Assembly (NCBI GenBank): GCA_023055505.1
Contig: JALIRH010000010.1
Coordinates: forward strand, 4,403,501 to 4,467,500
Source of the DNA: Callipepla californica brunnescens
Lineage: Eukaryota > Chordata > Aves > Galliformes > Odontophoridae
DNA: 64,000 nt
Reading direction: 5' to 3'
The position numbers and the translations under genes were made by a program. Under the pieces are notes generated by a model. It was given only the letters and a program-made list of their open reading frames with translations, did not search any database and had not been told where the DNA came from. Shown in pieces: positions 13,601-25,604 of the stretch (its first letter is position 1; every line of letters starts with the position of its first letter).

Positions 13601-16600
13601 CTTCGCACTGTGGCATAGAGGTACCCAAGCTGCATTTTGTTTGGTTGGTTTCTGTTTTGTTCATGCCTTGGGTTTACTGATGCTAAGGAACAGCGCAAGG
13701 ACCCTTCTTCACGGCCAGCTGGCAACTGATGTTGAGATTTTTCAAAGTAGTTATTAAAACAAAAGAAGTTAGTTACCTGCATTGACAAAGGGGATCCCAT
13801 CATATGGGACATACTGAGATTTCCACATCAACCGTGTGGCGGGTTTGGCCGGGCTTGGAGACTGGCGTGTCCCCCACACACTTTGTGTCTGCTGCTTGTG
13901 TAGCGTTAGAACTCTCTCTAATTCTGTCTCGTTCACACAATAGCCGCGGTATGAGTCCCCAATTTTCTGCATGGAAAGGAGGTGAAATGATAAGATTATT
14001 CACCCAGCTGACTGCTCTGCATTACCCAAGAAAGCAAAAGCAGTCAGGGACTCTGCATGTGAGGACACAGGCTCAGGTTTTTGGCGTTTTGTACATTTTC
14101 CCCAACACTAGTATCCTCACGAGCACATTTACCATTGTTTCCAGCACCAAGTGTCAGATCCTAAGCACACAACAATCCCAACAGAAGTTAGAGTTACTGC
14201 CAAAACTAATTTACAGAGGACAACTTCAATCTGCAGTCACCTCCTAGACAAATTCATCTCGGGTGAATATTTTCACTTGATACCACAGAGGATCTCTGAA
14301 GTGCTAGAAATTGTCTATGTATCTATTTCAATGGACACAGAGTTGTGAGTCAAGGCAGAATACACCTGCTTGTAACACCAGCAACTGCCTAACCCACTCA
14401 GAGCATTATCTTTGGACAATTCATGTAACCCCTTTTCAAAGCTTTAAGGCACTTTCAGTTCTCAGTCATACAGAAACATAAGACACGCCACTGGATTAAC
14501 AGCTATTGTTGCAATGACCTCTCCAAAGCAGTGGGCAACTCCAGAAGAATCGCATCTAGACTTAACTCCGTGGAAAGCAAACAAAACTGATGACAAATAA
14601 TGCATTGACTTTGTAACACCTCCTGTGACAGTTGATCAGCCACTCAGAGCCATCCATCTCATCTGTCTGGAGCACCAGGGCCACCCAGTGAGCACTGTAA
14701 GCACCGGGACAGCAGCAAGCTTGCCATCTGAATCCAGAACATAATTCTCACTTGAATTCATCTGCAGCACAGGATCAGGACACCAAGCAGCTGACAATAA
14801 CACCCAGAGCAGTCTGCCAGCTTACAGCACAACCATGGGACAAACACACAAGGAATGAATACTAGGACTGGATGTATCCATTTTGCTACTTTCAGTGACA
14901 CAGCACACAGGTATTTCAGTACATACAACAAAAGCAACAGCAGTGTTTCTCCAAGATTATTATCTCAAAAATATATCAGCAACAACTGCATAAAACCATG
15001 CCCCATGAAAAACAAAGCTCCTGTGGTTAATAAGTCAGCAAATCAACAAAGAGCAAACAAGCCCCTTCTAAGTGAAACAGGGCAGCACAGTGCTGCTGCT
15101 AGCACAAGCCCAGTGGGATAAGAGTATGCACATGCTGGTGGCAAGAGCTGGTCTGAGGCACCAGCTGCTCACACAGCAGCAGCTCGCTGTGCTATAAGCA
15201 CACCATTCTAGTATGTTAAACAATCTGCATAGGCTGCATTCACACAGATGCAAAGAGGAAGAAACACTAGTAATTGCTTAGCCAGATATTATACACAACA
15301 TAAACAATTAGAAAAAGATATGAAAGATACAGAAGTATCTTTAAAGAGACCTAGGATTATCCCCTTACATGGGAGGAATTGCAAATATTGCATAACCAGC
15401 AATTATCTTTCCACATCTTCCTTTTCTGGTCACTACAAGCAGGTCTTAGACCTTATTCTTGGGAAATGAGAGGAAATGTATAGAACTCATACCAGAAATT
15501 ACCAGTTAGGGTACCACCTCCTGTTCTAGCTTTAATTCTGCACAAAACAAAGCATCTTCCCAAAACGTGCACGGCAGTGAAAGTCACATAGCACATAGGA
15601 TCCCCACTTCTTAAGAGCTTCCCAAGCAGGAACTAATGGACACGCAAGATCTATTCCAAACAAATTAACTGTGCATCATTAATTAATGTACTTCTAATTA
15701 TGCCTTATTTCAGTATGCTGACACATGCTGGAGAGGCATTCTGATCAGACCACTGAAAACTTTAATTACGTTATTTTCTGTAACTTTTTAAAATCTACTC
15801 TTTGTTAACAAAGTAATTACTTTGTAGTAATGGGATTCTCTCCAACCCTTTAACTCCAGCCAAGTTTCAAGTAAAAAAAAAAAACAAACTAAGTAATTCC
15901 TTTTCTCTTCCCTGACCTTGTCCCAGCAAGAGTACATACGCTGAAGTACATACATTAAAACTGAAGTAGGAGCAGTAGGATGCTAGAGCATTACACCATC
16001 TAGGCACTGCAAGCATCAACTGAGCATTTCAAAGCAGCCAGGGAACCAGCTCTAAGCACACAACATAGTGCTAGTTTTGGACCGTTGCAGCTTTTATTGT
16101 TCTGTGTTTGCCTGTGCTTGCAGTACTGACCACTCTTCGATGTTTAAAGTGAAAACTCTTATGCTAACATGGCTGCTGCAAATTTTAAACACAGCAGATG
16201 AGGTTTCTTGTAAGACTCAGATAGATACCCCAGACCATAGTACATGCATCAGAGTACATGCATAGTATATATGCATCGGAGTAAAAGCAATTATACATCA
16301 CACTGACTTTAACAACTAACCAGCTACCTGAAGTGGCTCCTTTACTCAGTGAGAACAGTATCTCCGACATGGAAGGACTAATATAAGCAATTTTCTGATC
16401 TCTGAATGTCTAAGTGGATATAATGTTGGACAATATCACTTATATGAAATAAAAGAACAAAAGGAGGAATAGATGTACATATTTAGTTGACTTAAAAATT
16501 ATTTTAAGCGGATAACGAAAGAAATTTCATTTCTAAATCCCCTGCAGCTGCAACTTCTAGTTATCAGCAGCCAAAACAAGAGAAACCTTCAAGCAGCAAT

Positions 16601-19600
16601 GATTTCTGAAGAAGTGAATAAGCTATCATGATTTTTCCTCCAAAAAAGCATTACGAGAAAGTAAAATAAATATCCATCAGGAAGAGTATGGTAGCAAGAA
16701 AATGAGGCAGGTGGTCTCAAGAAACTTCCTTTTAAATGATTTATGATGCATTCTAGCTGTTAATATTATCCCAGCCATCACATAGAAACATTTCTGTATA
16801 TCTAAAAACGTACAAATAGAGAGTTCTGTTTACATCAAATGCCATGACAAGGAATAAAGACAGTTTCATTCACACCAGATATGCAAATTCTCCATTTAGA
16901 GTGGTGAATTATCTGTATAATTTACAGGATAAAAAGACCATTTTATGGTTTCTTAATGTGTAATTGGAAAAATGTGCATCAGCCTTACCCGAATATATTC
17001 TCCCACACAGTATGAGAAAATCCTAAAGCCAGTAAGTCATGAAAAACAGCTTGCTCAGCAGAAGACAACAGCTTTTTCTGTACCATGAATGAACTCAGTA
17101 ACACTGAACAAGCAAAAAGGGATCAGTGCCTCTTCCCAGCACCATATGGCATCGAGAGATTTCGAAGCACAATTTATGCTTCAGGAGCTGTTGACAGCTG
17201 GACACTCCCAAAAAGAAAGACATTCCATAACATTTTACACATGAAATCTACTAGTAGTAGCAGCAAGTACTGGTCTAATCTCCTAACACCCAAAAGGTTG
17301 AACCCAACTTCTATAACCATAAACATTCTTTTTGTCATAAAATAGAATCAGTGTCTTGATCTTGATGAAAAAGACACTGAGTCAGAACTCCCTGTAGCTC
17401 ACCTCACAGTTCCAGAGACGGCGTGCCCACGCAGGTGTATTTGTTGGCAAAGGCTGGAGAGGGATGGAAAAGGAGTCTTCTAACATTCTGAAAAATAAAA
17501 ACGCAATGATGGTACACTGACACCCAAAGAAGGAATTCTTTAAACTACTGCTATCACATCAAATCAGTGCATTACATAAATTCTTACAGCCTAAGACCAA
17601 ACTATAGATCTTACATCAACTTGTCTTGAAAACCTGGGATTCATTTTCACCATATTCTACTTCACTATTAAAATAATTCACCATTAAGTATTTTATTTAT
17701 TATTAATAACTCTCTTATTTGTTCAACAAGTCCTCTGAGCAGCCAGTACTCTCACAATACTGAATAACAGCCAAAATATTGTGAAATACGCCGGGCTGAG
17801 TACCTGGATAACTTTCTCATGCAGACTGATGGTAGTATTATGACGATTAAACAGATACCCAATACATGTTAAATACCATACATTAGTATACTTTACATTT
17901 TAAAAACACCCAAAACAGCTCTGATAACTATTTGAAGTCAATACCTACTTTCTTCACTCCCTAAATCCTGGAATGGAAACAATGCAAGCTTGTTGCAGCT
18001 TATGGTGCAAATTATTCCAAAACCCGAATGCATTACCACCTGTCCACAGAAAAGAAAAGGATTTCCAGGATCTAACACGTACAAACTACATTTGTGACAT
18101 CCATACATGAAGTATTTAACTTCATTTTAAATGTTGCCTGAATATAAACAATTTTTTGCTATAGTGCCAGGAATATTCTAATCTCTACTATTTCTCAGTT
18201 TCAAAAGAGAATAAACCAATGCAAAGCAAGCCTCTAGTTAGTAAAACGAGGAATTTCTTGGAGGAGAAATTCCCACAGAATTCACAATTAAAATACTAGT
18301 CATCATTTAGCAAGGGTGAAAGATCAGATTTCAAAGAGAACTGAACTATTTTAATTTAAGAAGCTTTGCTAATCAATCTGCCTATGTCTTTCACCGAAAC
18401 ACACCATTAGCAGTAATCTTCTCTTACATTTTATCAAAGGAAGCTTCAGCATTCCCTGTAGCTTCTTCACTAAATCACTTTGGACTCATACAGTTATGAA
18501 TCTGCGTCTCGAGTAATTTCAGTAATTTGCATGGTGCTACTTTAAATACACTCCTATCGCTCCAGTTAGGATGTATCCAACTTCATCTGGAACACAAGTA
18601 CTTTGAACGCTCTTCCCACTGCTCCAGCACATACCTGCGATTCCTGCAAACACAGCTGGCTACACATCACACACTAATTCTAAAAGTTCAAAACCTCCAC
18701 TGAACTACTCTGTGGTAATTTGTGATAATCACTGCCCCCTCAAAAACAAACAAACAAGTGCAAGAAAACTCAGCGGTATTACCAGCAGGTCAAAGTGACT
18801 GTTAATCGCTTCAATTCCTAACCTACCTGGCTGCTGATTTTTTTGATACGGTGAGAGATGCTTGTGGATGGAGAATGTAACCGCTTGCACTGTCTGCTAT
18901 AGCAGCCACTGCCACAGTCTGCAAGCTCCCATCACTGCACTTCTCTTCTGAAGCATCTTTGTGAAAAATAAAACATCCCCCTGATTAACATGTGAACTTA
19001 GAATGAGACAATCACAAACCATGATTAAATCTTGTGTGCTGGAGAAACAAGCATCTGAAGAGATGAAATAAAGAGAATGCCCAAGAGAAAAACTGTGGAG
19101 AACTGCAGCTCTAAAAACATATATGATGATAAACTTGACAGGGTTCTTTGCACTTACAGACTTTAGGATTTGTGTTACTGCTAATGACCCCACAACAAAG
19201 TAAATACACAGAACTTTGAAACGTTTTACACTTTCATAAATCCATATAGAATTGCCTATTTTGTCTCACACTACTTGGTTTTAAAATTAGAAAGGAGATT
19301 ATGATTCTACTTTGTAATTAAAAAGAACACCTAAACAACCAAAACTTACATTATTTCAAGAAAAAAAAAACAAACATGAGAGACTTAAAGTCCCCCTGGT
19401 AACTGAATCCGACATGCCATTACAACAAATGTTTCAGCCAGGAAGCAATCCATAAGTCAAAAAATAGTACTGGATTGAGGCCCATGCATATAGGTAAGCA
19501 ATAAGTAAAAGCAGGTATTTGATAATTTGGTCTCAGCATAAATAAAAGAGAGCTCTCTTTAGATATGGGCTTTCTGACCTTTGATTAAGAAGCTTCTTTC

Positions 19601-22600
19601 CCCAGTTCTGAGACAAAGAGAAGTTACTGACTCAGTACAGAAATCAGTCCACTAGACAGTTTCTGCCATTTAATGCTATAATGGGATGGAAAGTACAGCG
19701 ATAATAGCAGGATGGCAAAGCCTTCAGCTGCAGCAAATGAGGACAAGCCCCAAAAGTAGCAGACACAGAAATGAAGGAAAAAAGCTGTTCACCTTTAGAA
19801 GGCCTCAGGTAGGAAGGGATCTCCAATGAGATACCCTTACCTCCTCTGCCAACCCTTAAACGTGGTCTGGAAAGGGATGGATTCTGGCTCCACTCCTTCC
19901 AGTCACTCAGCTGCACTGCATGCACATGAGCTCCCCTAGCTTGGCCCTGCCTTCCCACCAATCACTCAATTACTGTTTCAAGCCAAGACTTAGCATTTTC
20001 ACTACATACGAGAAGATTCATTAACATGTATATCAGAGTAGCATCGCCCAGGGACAAAGCTTGGAGCACTGATTCCTTCTAAACAGATACACTCTCAAGA
20101 GCCTAAGCTCTACTCTGAAGCTTGTGCCATTTTATCTATTACCACTACCTGCAGGTAAGAGAAATACAAGTTCTTACAATCTATTCTCCTTCCCCTTTAA
20201 CCTCTGACAAGTCTTCCTAGTGGTATTTAAAAGATCAAACAACTACAAAATCTTTTACGTAGTAAGTACCTAGAAAAAGGAAGGAAACTCAGTAGTACTG
20301 TTGCAGAACTTGTATATGAATACTGCAAAAATGATCTATTTGCACAGGGACCGCCACATAGGATGAAAAATGAGAATGCTAAAATATTATTAAACACTGC
20401 AAATTATTCCCTATAAAAATTAGCAGCAATTCTTCAGTACCCAAATGTTCACCACCAGCTTAAAATCGTGTAAGACTACACTAACTAAATAGTGGTCTCG
20501 CTCATTTTTGAGATCTTTCTCTTCCAGAAAATGCGGAACAGTCTAATGGATTTTTCAGAGTTTGACAAAATTTGACAACTAAATTTTCAGTTTTATTCTC
20601 TGAATGCAAACTTGCACATAGCCTTTGGCCATCCAGCTTGGCTTACAGATGAACGCTTCTAGAGATGAGCTGGAAATTTGTGCTTGTATTGCACTCCTCA
20701 GCTCATACTTAGGATGTGGCATTTCACACCCTGATGGCAAGAAGCTGCAACCCATTCACTTCACGGGGAACTGCATTTCTACTTAAGATACTTCACTTCT
20801 GGCTTCATGGAAGATGCCTCTCCACATGCTGTCTGTGACACAGACCAGAACACGAATTCTCCTATCTGCATTCCGTGAACTAACTCCTCAACTCAAAAAT
20901 GAATCAAGATAATAGGAAAAAGTTGAAGCCGATGACACAGTTCTCTGACACAGCACAAATGTAGTTATTAACGGTAAACAAAGTAAGCAGCACCTTTGTC
21001 CTTGACTTCTCAATTTACCCATGACACATCTAAAGTAAGCATAATAACCCCTATTCCACAGGGCTTTGTCCAACAGAAAACACTGCATGCCAGATTCATA
21101 ATCAGAAAACAGATCATTTAAGTATGTATTTTTGTCTTCTAACACTGGCTAAGGAAAGAAAACATACAAACAAAAGGTTCAGAAAAAAAACAACCCAAAC
21201 TAAAATAATCATGAGGAGTACATTCAGTCAGAGGAACACAACCCCTCAAGTCCCACAGCCTGAACTCACCCTGAGTGCTGGTGACATCCAGAAGGTGACC
21301 CTGAGGAATTATCACTTGGGCCATTCCTGGCTGGGCAGAAGGAATGACGTGAAGCACCTGGCCATTTTCTGACTGGCTGGCAACAATCATCTGTACGGCG
21401 ATCACACAAAAGTATGAGAGGTGCTAGCTGGCACAGTGATCAGGATGCACGTTGACCGGTTTTGCTTACTAGCAGAACAGGAAATATTCTGGCTAGAATA
21501 TATATATATATGTGTGTGTGTGTATATATGTGTAAATTAACATGAACTCACATATTAAGAAAATCATCTACTTATTATTAAACAACTTAAAATTGTTTTC
21601 CACCTTCAAAAAAAAACCTTTAACTGATTAAAGGAGACAAACAAAAAAAGCCCACAAAAACAAACCTTAGGGGATTCTACAAAGAATTACACATTTATTT
21701 GAAACTGAAAGACCTCAAAAACCTGAAAGCCATTCCTGGGTGGAATTGCTGCGACCCCATTCACAGATTAGTACAATTACCCACAACATATGAAAATCTT
21801 TGATGTTTACTCCTAAGAAATTGAGTTCTACGGGCAGCATTTTACACAAAAGCAGATGGAAGAAAAGCTGTCGGACTTTGTAACGAATAAATGACTTAAA
21901 TCTCCTAGAACTCTGGAAAACTGAAGTGTCTTGTTATGGTAAATATTTTCATGACTACCAGAGCTTGTTTCCAGCAACAGTATAAAATCTTAAATGACAA
22001 AACATAACCTTGATTCTGAATTACTATACTTCAAATGGGTGAGGTGCCTTTAAATGACAGTACAAAACATGCCAACCATAAACGTTGAGTGAAAGAACAC
22101 TTATTTTGTAACAAGATAACTAAGAACTACAAATCGAGATTTTGAGCAAATTAACTCAAAAAACCCAACAAGAAAAGGACTGACAGAATGGGTTGGCTTA
22201 TTGCTAATACCCCAGTCCTAACAAAACAAAATAAACAAATCCAGCAGATATAGAGAGCAGCAGCAGCATGAGATTTCAGAACACAAGGACAAACGCTGAA
22301 CAACAACAAATGCTGCAGTTGGCTGTTTAATAAAATAAGTATGGCTGGAGGCAGGATTTCCCTATATGAGAAGGATGACAGGAGCATGAACTGAACCATG
22401 GAAAAGTTTCACCCTGTTGCTCAGGACCGAACAGGCTGCTGTTATAAGAAAAGCACTGCGTTTTTCCAGGGGTCCTTCACAGAGCTCCACCGCCTATGCA
22501 TTCACCGCATGCCCTGCTTGCGGCACTCACCATGTGTGCACTGGACACCCCGAGGGGCTGCAGCTCGCAGAGCGGCTGGCCATGCGGCTCGAGCAGGTGG

Positions 22601-23371
22601 AGCTCCTCGGCAGACAGAGGCGGAGGCCGCGCAGGTGCAGCTGAGGATGCAGAGCTGCCCAAGAGGCGTATGCTGATCGGCACGGAGGTGGGAGAGTCGC
22701 TCTGTCCCAGCGGCAGATCCCTGGAATCCATGCAGGTTACACGCTTGCAGGGGAAGAACAGTAAAAAGCACCTTAATCTCATGCAGAGATCGCTACTTTT
22801 AAAAACAAAAAAGAGCATTTAAAGTGGTCAGGATACGCGTTAGACGGTGTTCTACATCCTCTGTAAGAGGCTGCCATTAGCACTGCAACAACTGTTCTGT
22901 TCTATATTTTCATGCTGAAAATACAAATACACACACGATGAGCGGTGACTAAACAATCTAACAGATTTTTCAAGCGATCTGAACCCCTTCTACACCGAGA
23001 CACACCAAGCATTATTTTATTGAATATCTTCATTATCACAATGAAATATTTCTTCAGCACTGTAACAGTAGTTAAGAAATGCAATTACTACCATGACACG
23101 CAGCATCTGGATATTGATCACTTCAAAACTGAACGGCACAAGAATACGACCGAAGGAATTGCTGTACTCTTTAAAGGCAGATGGTGCATTAGTACAAAGC
23201 GAGCAGTAAATTCACTGATGCGATATCATTCTGTACATTCATCACAGACGATGCTAAGAAAGGACCCCTAAAACCAGGACTTGGGTATTTCACCTGGAAA
23301 CCCTGACTGCTTGTTTCTGACTGCCCAGTACTGCTGCAGTTGCCTGCAAACAAAACATTAGATCTTTCCAT
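1543..23371 (-). CDS. CARF: CARF (ALS2CR8), calcium-responsive transcription factor, complete coding region in 14 exons
   Basis: Coding exons, 5' to 3' on the minus strand: 23371-23294, 22743-22531, 21390-21270, 18956-18827, 17487-17403, 13966-13777, 11503-11383, 10501-10358, 9927-9691, 9263-9101, 8167-8092, 4693-4563, 3594-3228, 1661-1543. Every junction is GT-AG and the phases chain to 2,175 nt, 724 codons plus stop; human CARF has 725. The protein matches the remembered human sequence throughout, best in residues 210-494 (the ALS2CR8 DNA-binding region). The start is fixed by an in-frame TAA 10 codons upstream in the same presumed exon. CARF is a nuclear factor known to bind the calcium-response element CaRE1 of the neuronal BDNF promoter. 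It is divergent from WDR12 across a CpG island. Introns hold no other gene; intron 11 contains a CR1 fragment. Confidence 0.97.
3228..3594 (-). CDS. CARF: CARF coding exon 13, residues 564-685
   Basis: Acceptor tctacag|GGA, donor CTGA|gtaagt, phase 1 out. The largest coding exon. It encodes [60 protein letters not shown] and [21 protein letters not shown] Gln/Ser/Leu-rich region; moderately diverged from human but collinear. Confidence 0.96.
4563..4693 (-). CDS. CARF: CARF coding exon 12, residues 520-563
   Basis: Acceptor cctgcag|GG, donor CTTCAG|gtacag. It encodes [20 protein letters not shown] and [17 protein letters not shown], matching human GESITTKVETNQTRGSL and LLSSLSSFQPKIFTQLQ. It begins the Ser/Gln-rich C-terminal activation-like region. 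Confidence 0.96.
5327..5347. repeat. Poly(A) run of 21, CARF intron 11
   Basis: Uninterrupted homopolymer. No recognisable retroelement body or target-site duplication beside it. Similar runs: A at 6942-6960, T at 8272-8289, A at 24688-24703, T at 40845-40864, A at 46222-46243. Confidence 0.9.
7857..8055 (+). mobile_element. CR1 LINE fragment from the end of the reverse-transcriptase ORF, in CARF intron 11
   Basis: Matches the avian CR1 consensus: GGCAGAGTGGCTGGAAGACT, GGGACCTGGGGGTATTGGTT, CTGAACATGAGCCTGCAGTG and TGCCCAGCTGGCCAAAAAAG. The plus-strand frame can be read as [16 protein letters not shown] with breaks, so it is dead. It is antisense to CARF and ends about 40 nt from the donor of exon 11. 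Confidence 0.9.
8092..8167 (-). CDS. CARF: CARF coding exon 11, residues 495-519
   Basis: Acceptor cctttcag|CTA, donor CAATG|gtagga. It encodes [20 protein letters not shown] followed by SPPSN, where human has [20 protein letters not shown]. The donor lies within about 40 nt of an intronic CR1 fragment. Confidence 0.96.
9101..9263 (-). CDS. CARF: CARF coding exon 10, residues 440-494
   Basis: Acceptor gtgacag|A, donor ACG|gtatgt. It encodes [20 protein letters not shown], then [20 protein letters not shown] and NSESIPAT. It closes the conserved core; [12 protein letters not shown] is a typical motif of the family. Confidence 0.97.
9691..9927 (-). CDS. CARF: CARF coding exon 9, residues 361-439
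   Basis: Acceptor cttgccag|G, donor CTAAG|gtacag. It encodes [20 protein letters not shown], a glutamate run (six Glu at 9810-9827), then [20 protein letters not shown] and [18 protein letters not shown]. The conserved C-terminal half resembles a winged or helical DNA-contact segment; that fold is inferred. Confidence 0.98.
10358..10501 (-). CDS. CARF: CARF coding exon 8, residues 313-360 (DNA-binding region)
   Basis: Acceptor ccatggaag|G preceded by a pyrimidine tract, donor CTCAG|gtgaat. It encodes [20 protein letters not shown], then the basic/helical [20 protein letters not shown] and GGILR. Essentially invariant against human. It is not visible as a long open frame because intronic stops flank it. 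Confidence 0.97.
11383..11503 (-). CDS. CARF: CARF coding exon 7, residues 273-312 (DNA-binding region)
   Basis: Acceptor ttcccag|GA, donor GCAAG|gtaaga, phase 1 in and 2 out. It encodes [20 protein letters not shown] and then [10 protein letters not shown]. The spaced cysteines look like the start of a zinc-binding, FAR1/WRKY-GCM1-like fold; that comparison is an inference from pattern. Confidence 0.97.
13777..13966 (-). CDS. CARF: CARF coding exon 6, residues 210-272 (DNA-binding region)
   Basis: Acceptor catgcag|AAA, donor GCAG|gtaact. It encodes [19 protein letters not shown], then [20 protein letters not shown] and [18 protein letters not shown], almost identical to human. It opens the ALS2CR8 domain, and its conservation suggests strong purifying selection. 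Confidence 0.98.
17403..17487 (-). CDS. CARF: CARF coding exon 5, residues 181-209
   Basis: Acceptor tttttcag|A, donor GAG|gtgagc. It encodes [20 protein letters not shown] and ends RRLWNCE, matching human MLEEPLLGPLQPLSSNTPIW and RLRSCE. The final Cys-Glu joins the start of the strongly conserved domain. Confidence 0.95.
18827..18956 (-). CDS. CARF: CARF coding exon 4, residues 138-180
   Basis: Acceptor cacaaag|AT, donor CCAG|gtaggt, phase 1 in and phase 2 out. It contains EEK, a diverged middle and [17 protein letters not shown], matching the human NYILHPQTSFPLPKKS segment. Too short and diverged to stand out alone; position, phase and this motif identify it. Confidence 0.94.
21270..21390 (-). 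CDS. CARF: CARF coding exon 3, residues 98-137
   Basis: Acceptor tacag|ATG, donor CAGG|gtgagt, ending in phase 1. It encodes [18 protein letters not shown] and [15 protein letters not shown], close to the human protein, in the activation-type N-terminal region ahead of the DNA-binding domain. Confidence 0.96.
21498..21532. repeat. (TA)n(TG)n microsatellite in CARF intron 2/3 region
   Basis: A compound simple repeat of TA, TG and TA units about 110 nt upstream of CARF exon 3. Probably polymorphic in length. Confidence 0.9.
22531..22743 (-). CDS. CARF: CARF coding exon 2, residues 27-97
   Basis: Acceptor ctgcaag|CG, donor ATG|gtgagt, phase 0 at both ends. It contains [16 protein letters not shown], which matches human CMDSRDSSLGQNDSPT, then a less conserved Pro/Ala/Ser-rich stretch and [15 protein letters not shown]. 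The exon is clearly richer in GC and CpG than its flanks, and the middle is alanine/proline-rich where mammals are not. Confidence 0.95.
23294..23371 (-). CDS. CARF: CARF coding exon 1, residues 1-26
   Basis: Begins MERSN and ends GFQ before donor CCAG|gtgaaa; phase 0. The human protein begins MEQSN and has the same length here. The ATG has G at -3 and G at +4. The exon probably starts at 23410 after a pyrimidine-rich acceptor (ttttccag), giving 39 nt of 5' UTR with an in-frame TAA (23401-23399). This stretch evolves quickly, so the start rests on length, the in-frame stop and MERSN. Confidence 0.87.
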
Positions 23372-25604
23372 AGCGACAGCATGGTCCGTTTTCTTCCATT
23401 ACAGGATGGCCTGGAAAAGTTACAAAACTATTTCAGTACTTTCGCCTCAACCAAGATACTGCTGCAGGCTTTTTTTGGTCTTAAAAATCTAGCCTGACAA
23501 TTTCCAGCCCTGCTGCCTGCTGAGAACAAAATCCTCAAGAAAAAAAAACCCTTGCTTCTTTATCACTATTACTTGCTGCAGAAACATTTCACTGTGTTGC
23601 TCCAGGAGTCTGTTCTAGCACCGTGTGAGACAATTTGCTTGACTCACTGTGTATACAGACAAACATGCACTCTTCTGCTTTGCACCTTGTTCATGAGCAC
23701 TCATCTCCACACATCTTGAGATGTTTGATATTTAAAGGTACACCAGCAATGCTTAATGAAAATATTAGTCATCTCCTTCCATAATAGCACACAGGACTTC
23801 AATGACCCAAAGGTGCCACACAGCCATCTTTGAGTATATTGTGTTTGTTTTAAAGAGGCAAAAAAGCAACGTTTAAGTGACAGATCATTGAACAACAGGC
23901 TTCTGAGCACTTGGGAGATTTACCTCTCATCCAAAAGTGCAAAATTTCGAGCAGAGAATATTAGACAGTAAACTGTAACAGTCACAGTTGAAGGCTTGGA
24001 CCCAGACAGTACAGCCTTTAAAGCAGTGACCAGTTCCAAGTATTTATAAGCAACTAGACAAAACAATAAATTCACCTGGCCCTGACATTACTAAAGCATG
24101 TATATACTCCAGTACATACATCATATGCCAAAGTGAAGACAACTTAATTCCTGAAGTTTGGGTGGAGGAGGGAGAAAGGCACTTAGTTTTTCCCTCCAGT
24201 ATTCATATTAAAAACAGGCAGCATTATATGAGTATGTGACTCCTAACAACTTTATGTGTTCTTCACAACACAGTAAATTTCTTCAGTAAGACCACCTTGG
24301 TTATGGCTTTTCAACCATTTACAGCTTTATTGAGGAAAATGTAAAAGGCTGAAAGCCTTTTGGAAAGAGCTGTATGACCCTGGAAGTACAAATGTAGTTT
24401 ACCTTGTATAGATATGAAGACCACGGGCAGAGTAAACTCACATCTTGGCTTCTGAAGACAAAGAAGGCATCCTGCTAATATGAACAACACAGTTACGCAG
24501 CTCACATGTTCAATGGAATAAATACTTAATCTAAAGCAGATTCAATTTGCCATTCAATTTTCAAGTAAGGATATTCCAGAGCTCTAAATAAAGTTACTAA
24601 TGTTTACTAAGTATTTTGGAGCTTTAAAGCTGAGAACAATTATGAGACGTTTCAATTTAAATACATGAAGCGTATTGACAGCAAATGAAAAAAAAAAAAA
24701 AAATTAGAATAAAACCCAGACCAGACAGAGCTGGATTTCATCACTGCTCACATCGCTCAACCAGTTTCCCTCAGCTAAGAAAAAAAGATACATCAGTTTA
24801 GCTGAGGCAGCACGTTCAGTTCTTAAGAGATAAACCGAAGAGAACCATGGCATGCTCTGAGCGCTCTGCAACCCTCCTGCAGAGCACGAGGACAGCTGCA
24901 TCAGGATGGACCAACAGCCCAAGCAGACAACATCCTCCATCTCACAGGCTGGTTAATAACAAAGCCCAGAGAAAAATAACAGCAGGAGAGCAAACACTCA
25001 GTGACATCCTTCCAGCTTCCTGGTATAGACAGCCCAGAAACACCTCGAGCCTCAAATGGTACCTCTGTGTTTTAAGGAAGCAGTCTAACCCTGTTTGGTG
25101 GCTCTATCTAACCTCTGCTCTACTCCAGGAAAACCAGGGGCATACATATCACTTCAGAATGAACTCAGTGGTGCAATCACCCAGGCTTCATCAGCCCCAC
25201 TTCTGTGCAATCCCGAACAAAAAGATGTTTTTTGTTTTTTTTTTGTCCTAAAGAGATACACTTCTACAGATGCTTAAAAGCATATACATAGTTAATGCAC
25301 TTTGAACCCTGCAGGACTGTTTCCCTTACCCTGCCTGCCACACGGGGAGTGCTCTCCTTCAAATAAAGCAGTATATACAGCCGCTGCTGGCCTTAGTTCA
25401 GCTTCACAAAGAGATCAAGCAGCCACAAACCACAGCACACACAGGCAAGTACAATTCCATCATCAGAGCGTCAAGAACAGTCTTGCAGATGGGATTTTCA
25501 AGAGAGACATGATGCACTGCAGTTCAGTCTATAGCATTACTACCAGCTGATCAGTGCCAGAGACAAACGTGCTGATAGCTGTAGATCACTTGGCACTGTG
25601 GGGG

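Noticed and set aside
14640..15190. GC-richer intronic stretch of CARF with several open frames
   Set aside because: No splice-bounded frame, no homology and no repeat family recognised.
24704..24940. Minus-strand open frame in the CARF 5' intron with an acceptor-like TTTTTTCTTAG
   Set aside because: It does not resemble the CARF N-terminus, which is well placed at 23371, and has no matching donor or family similarity.
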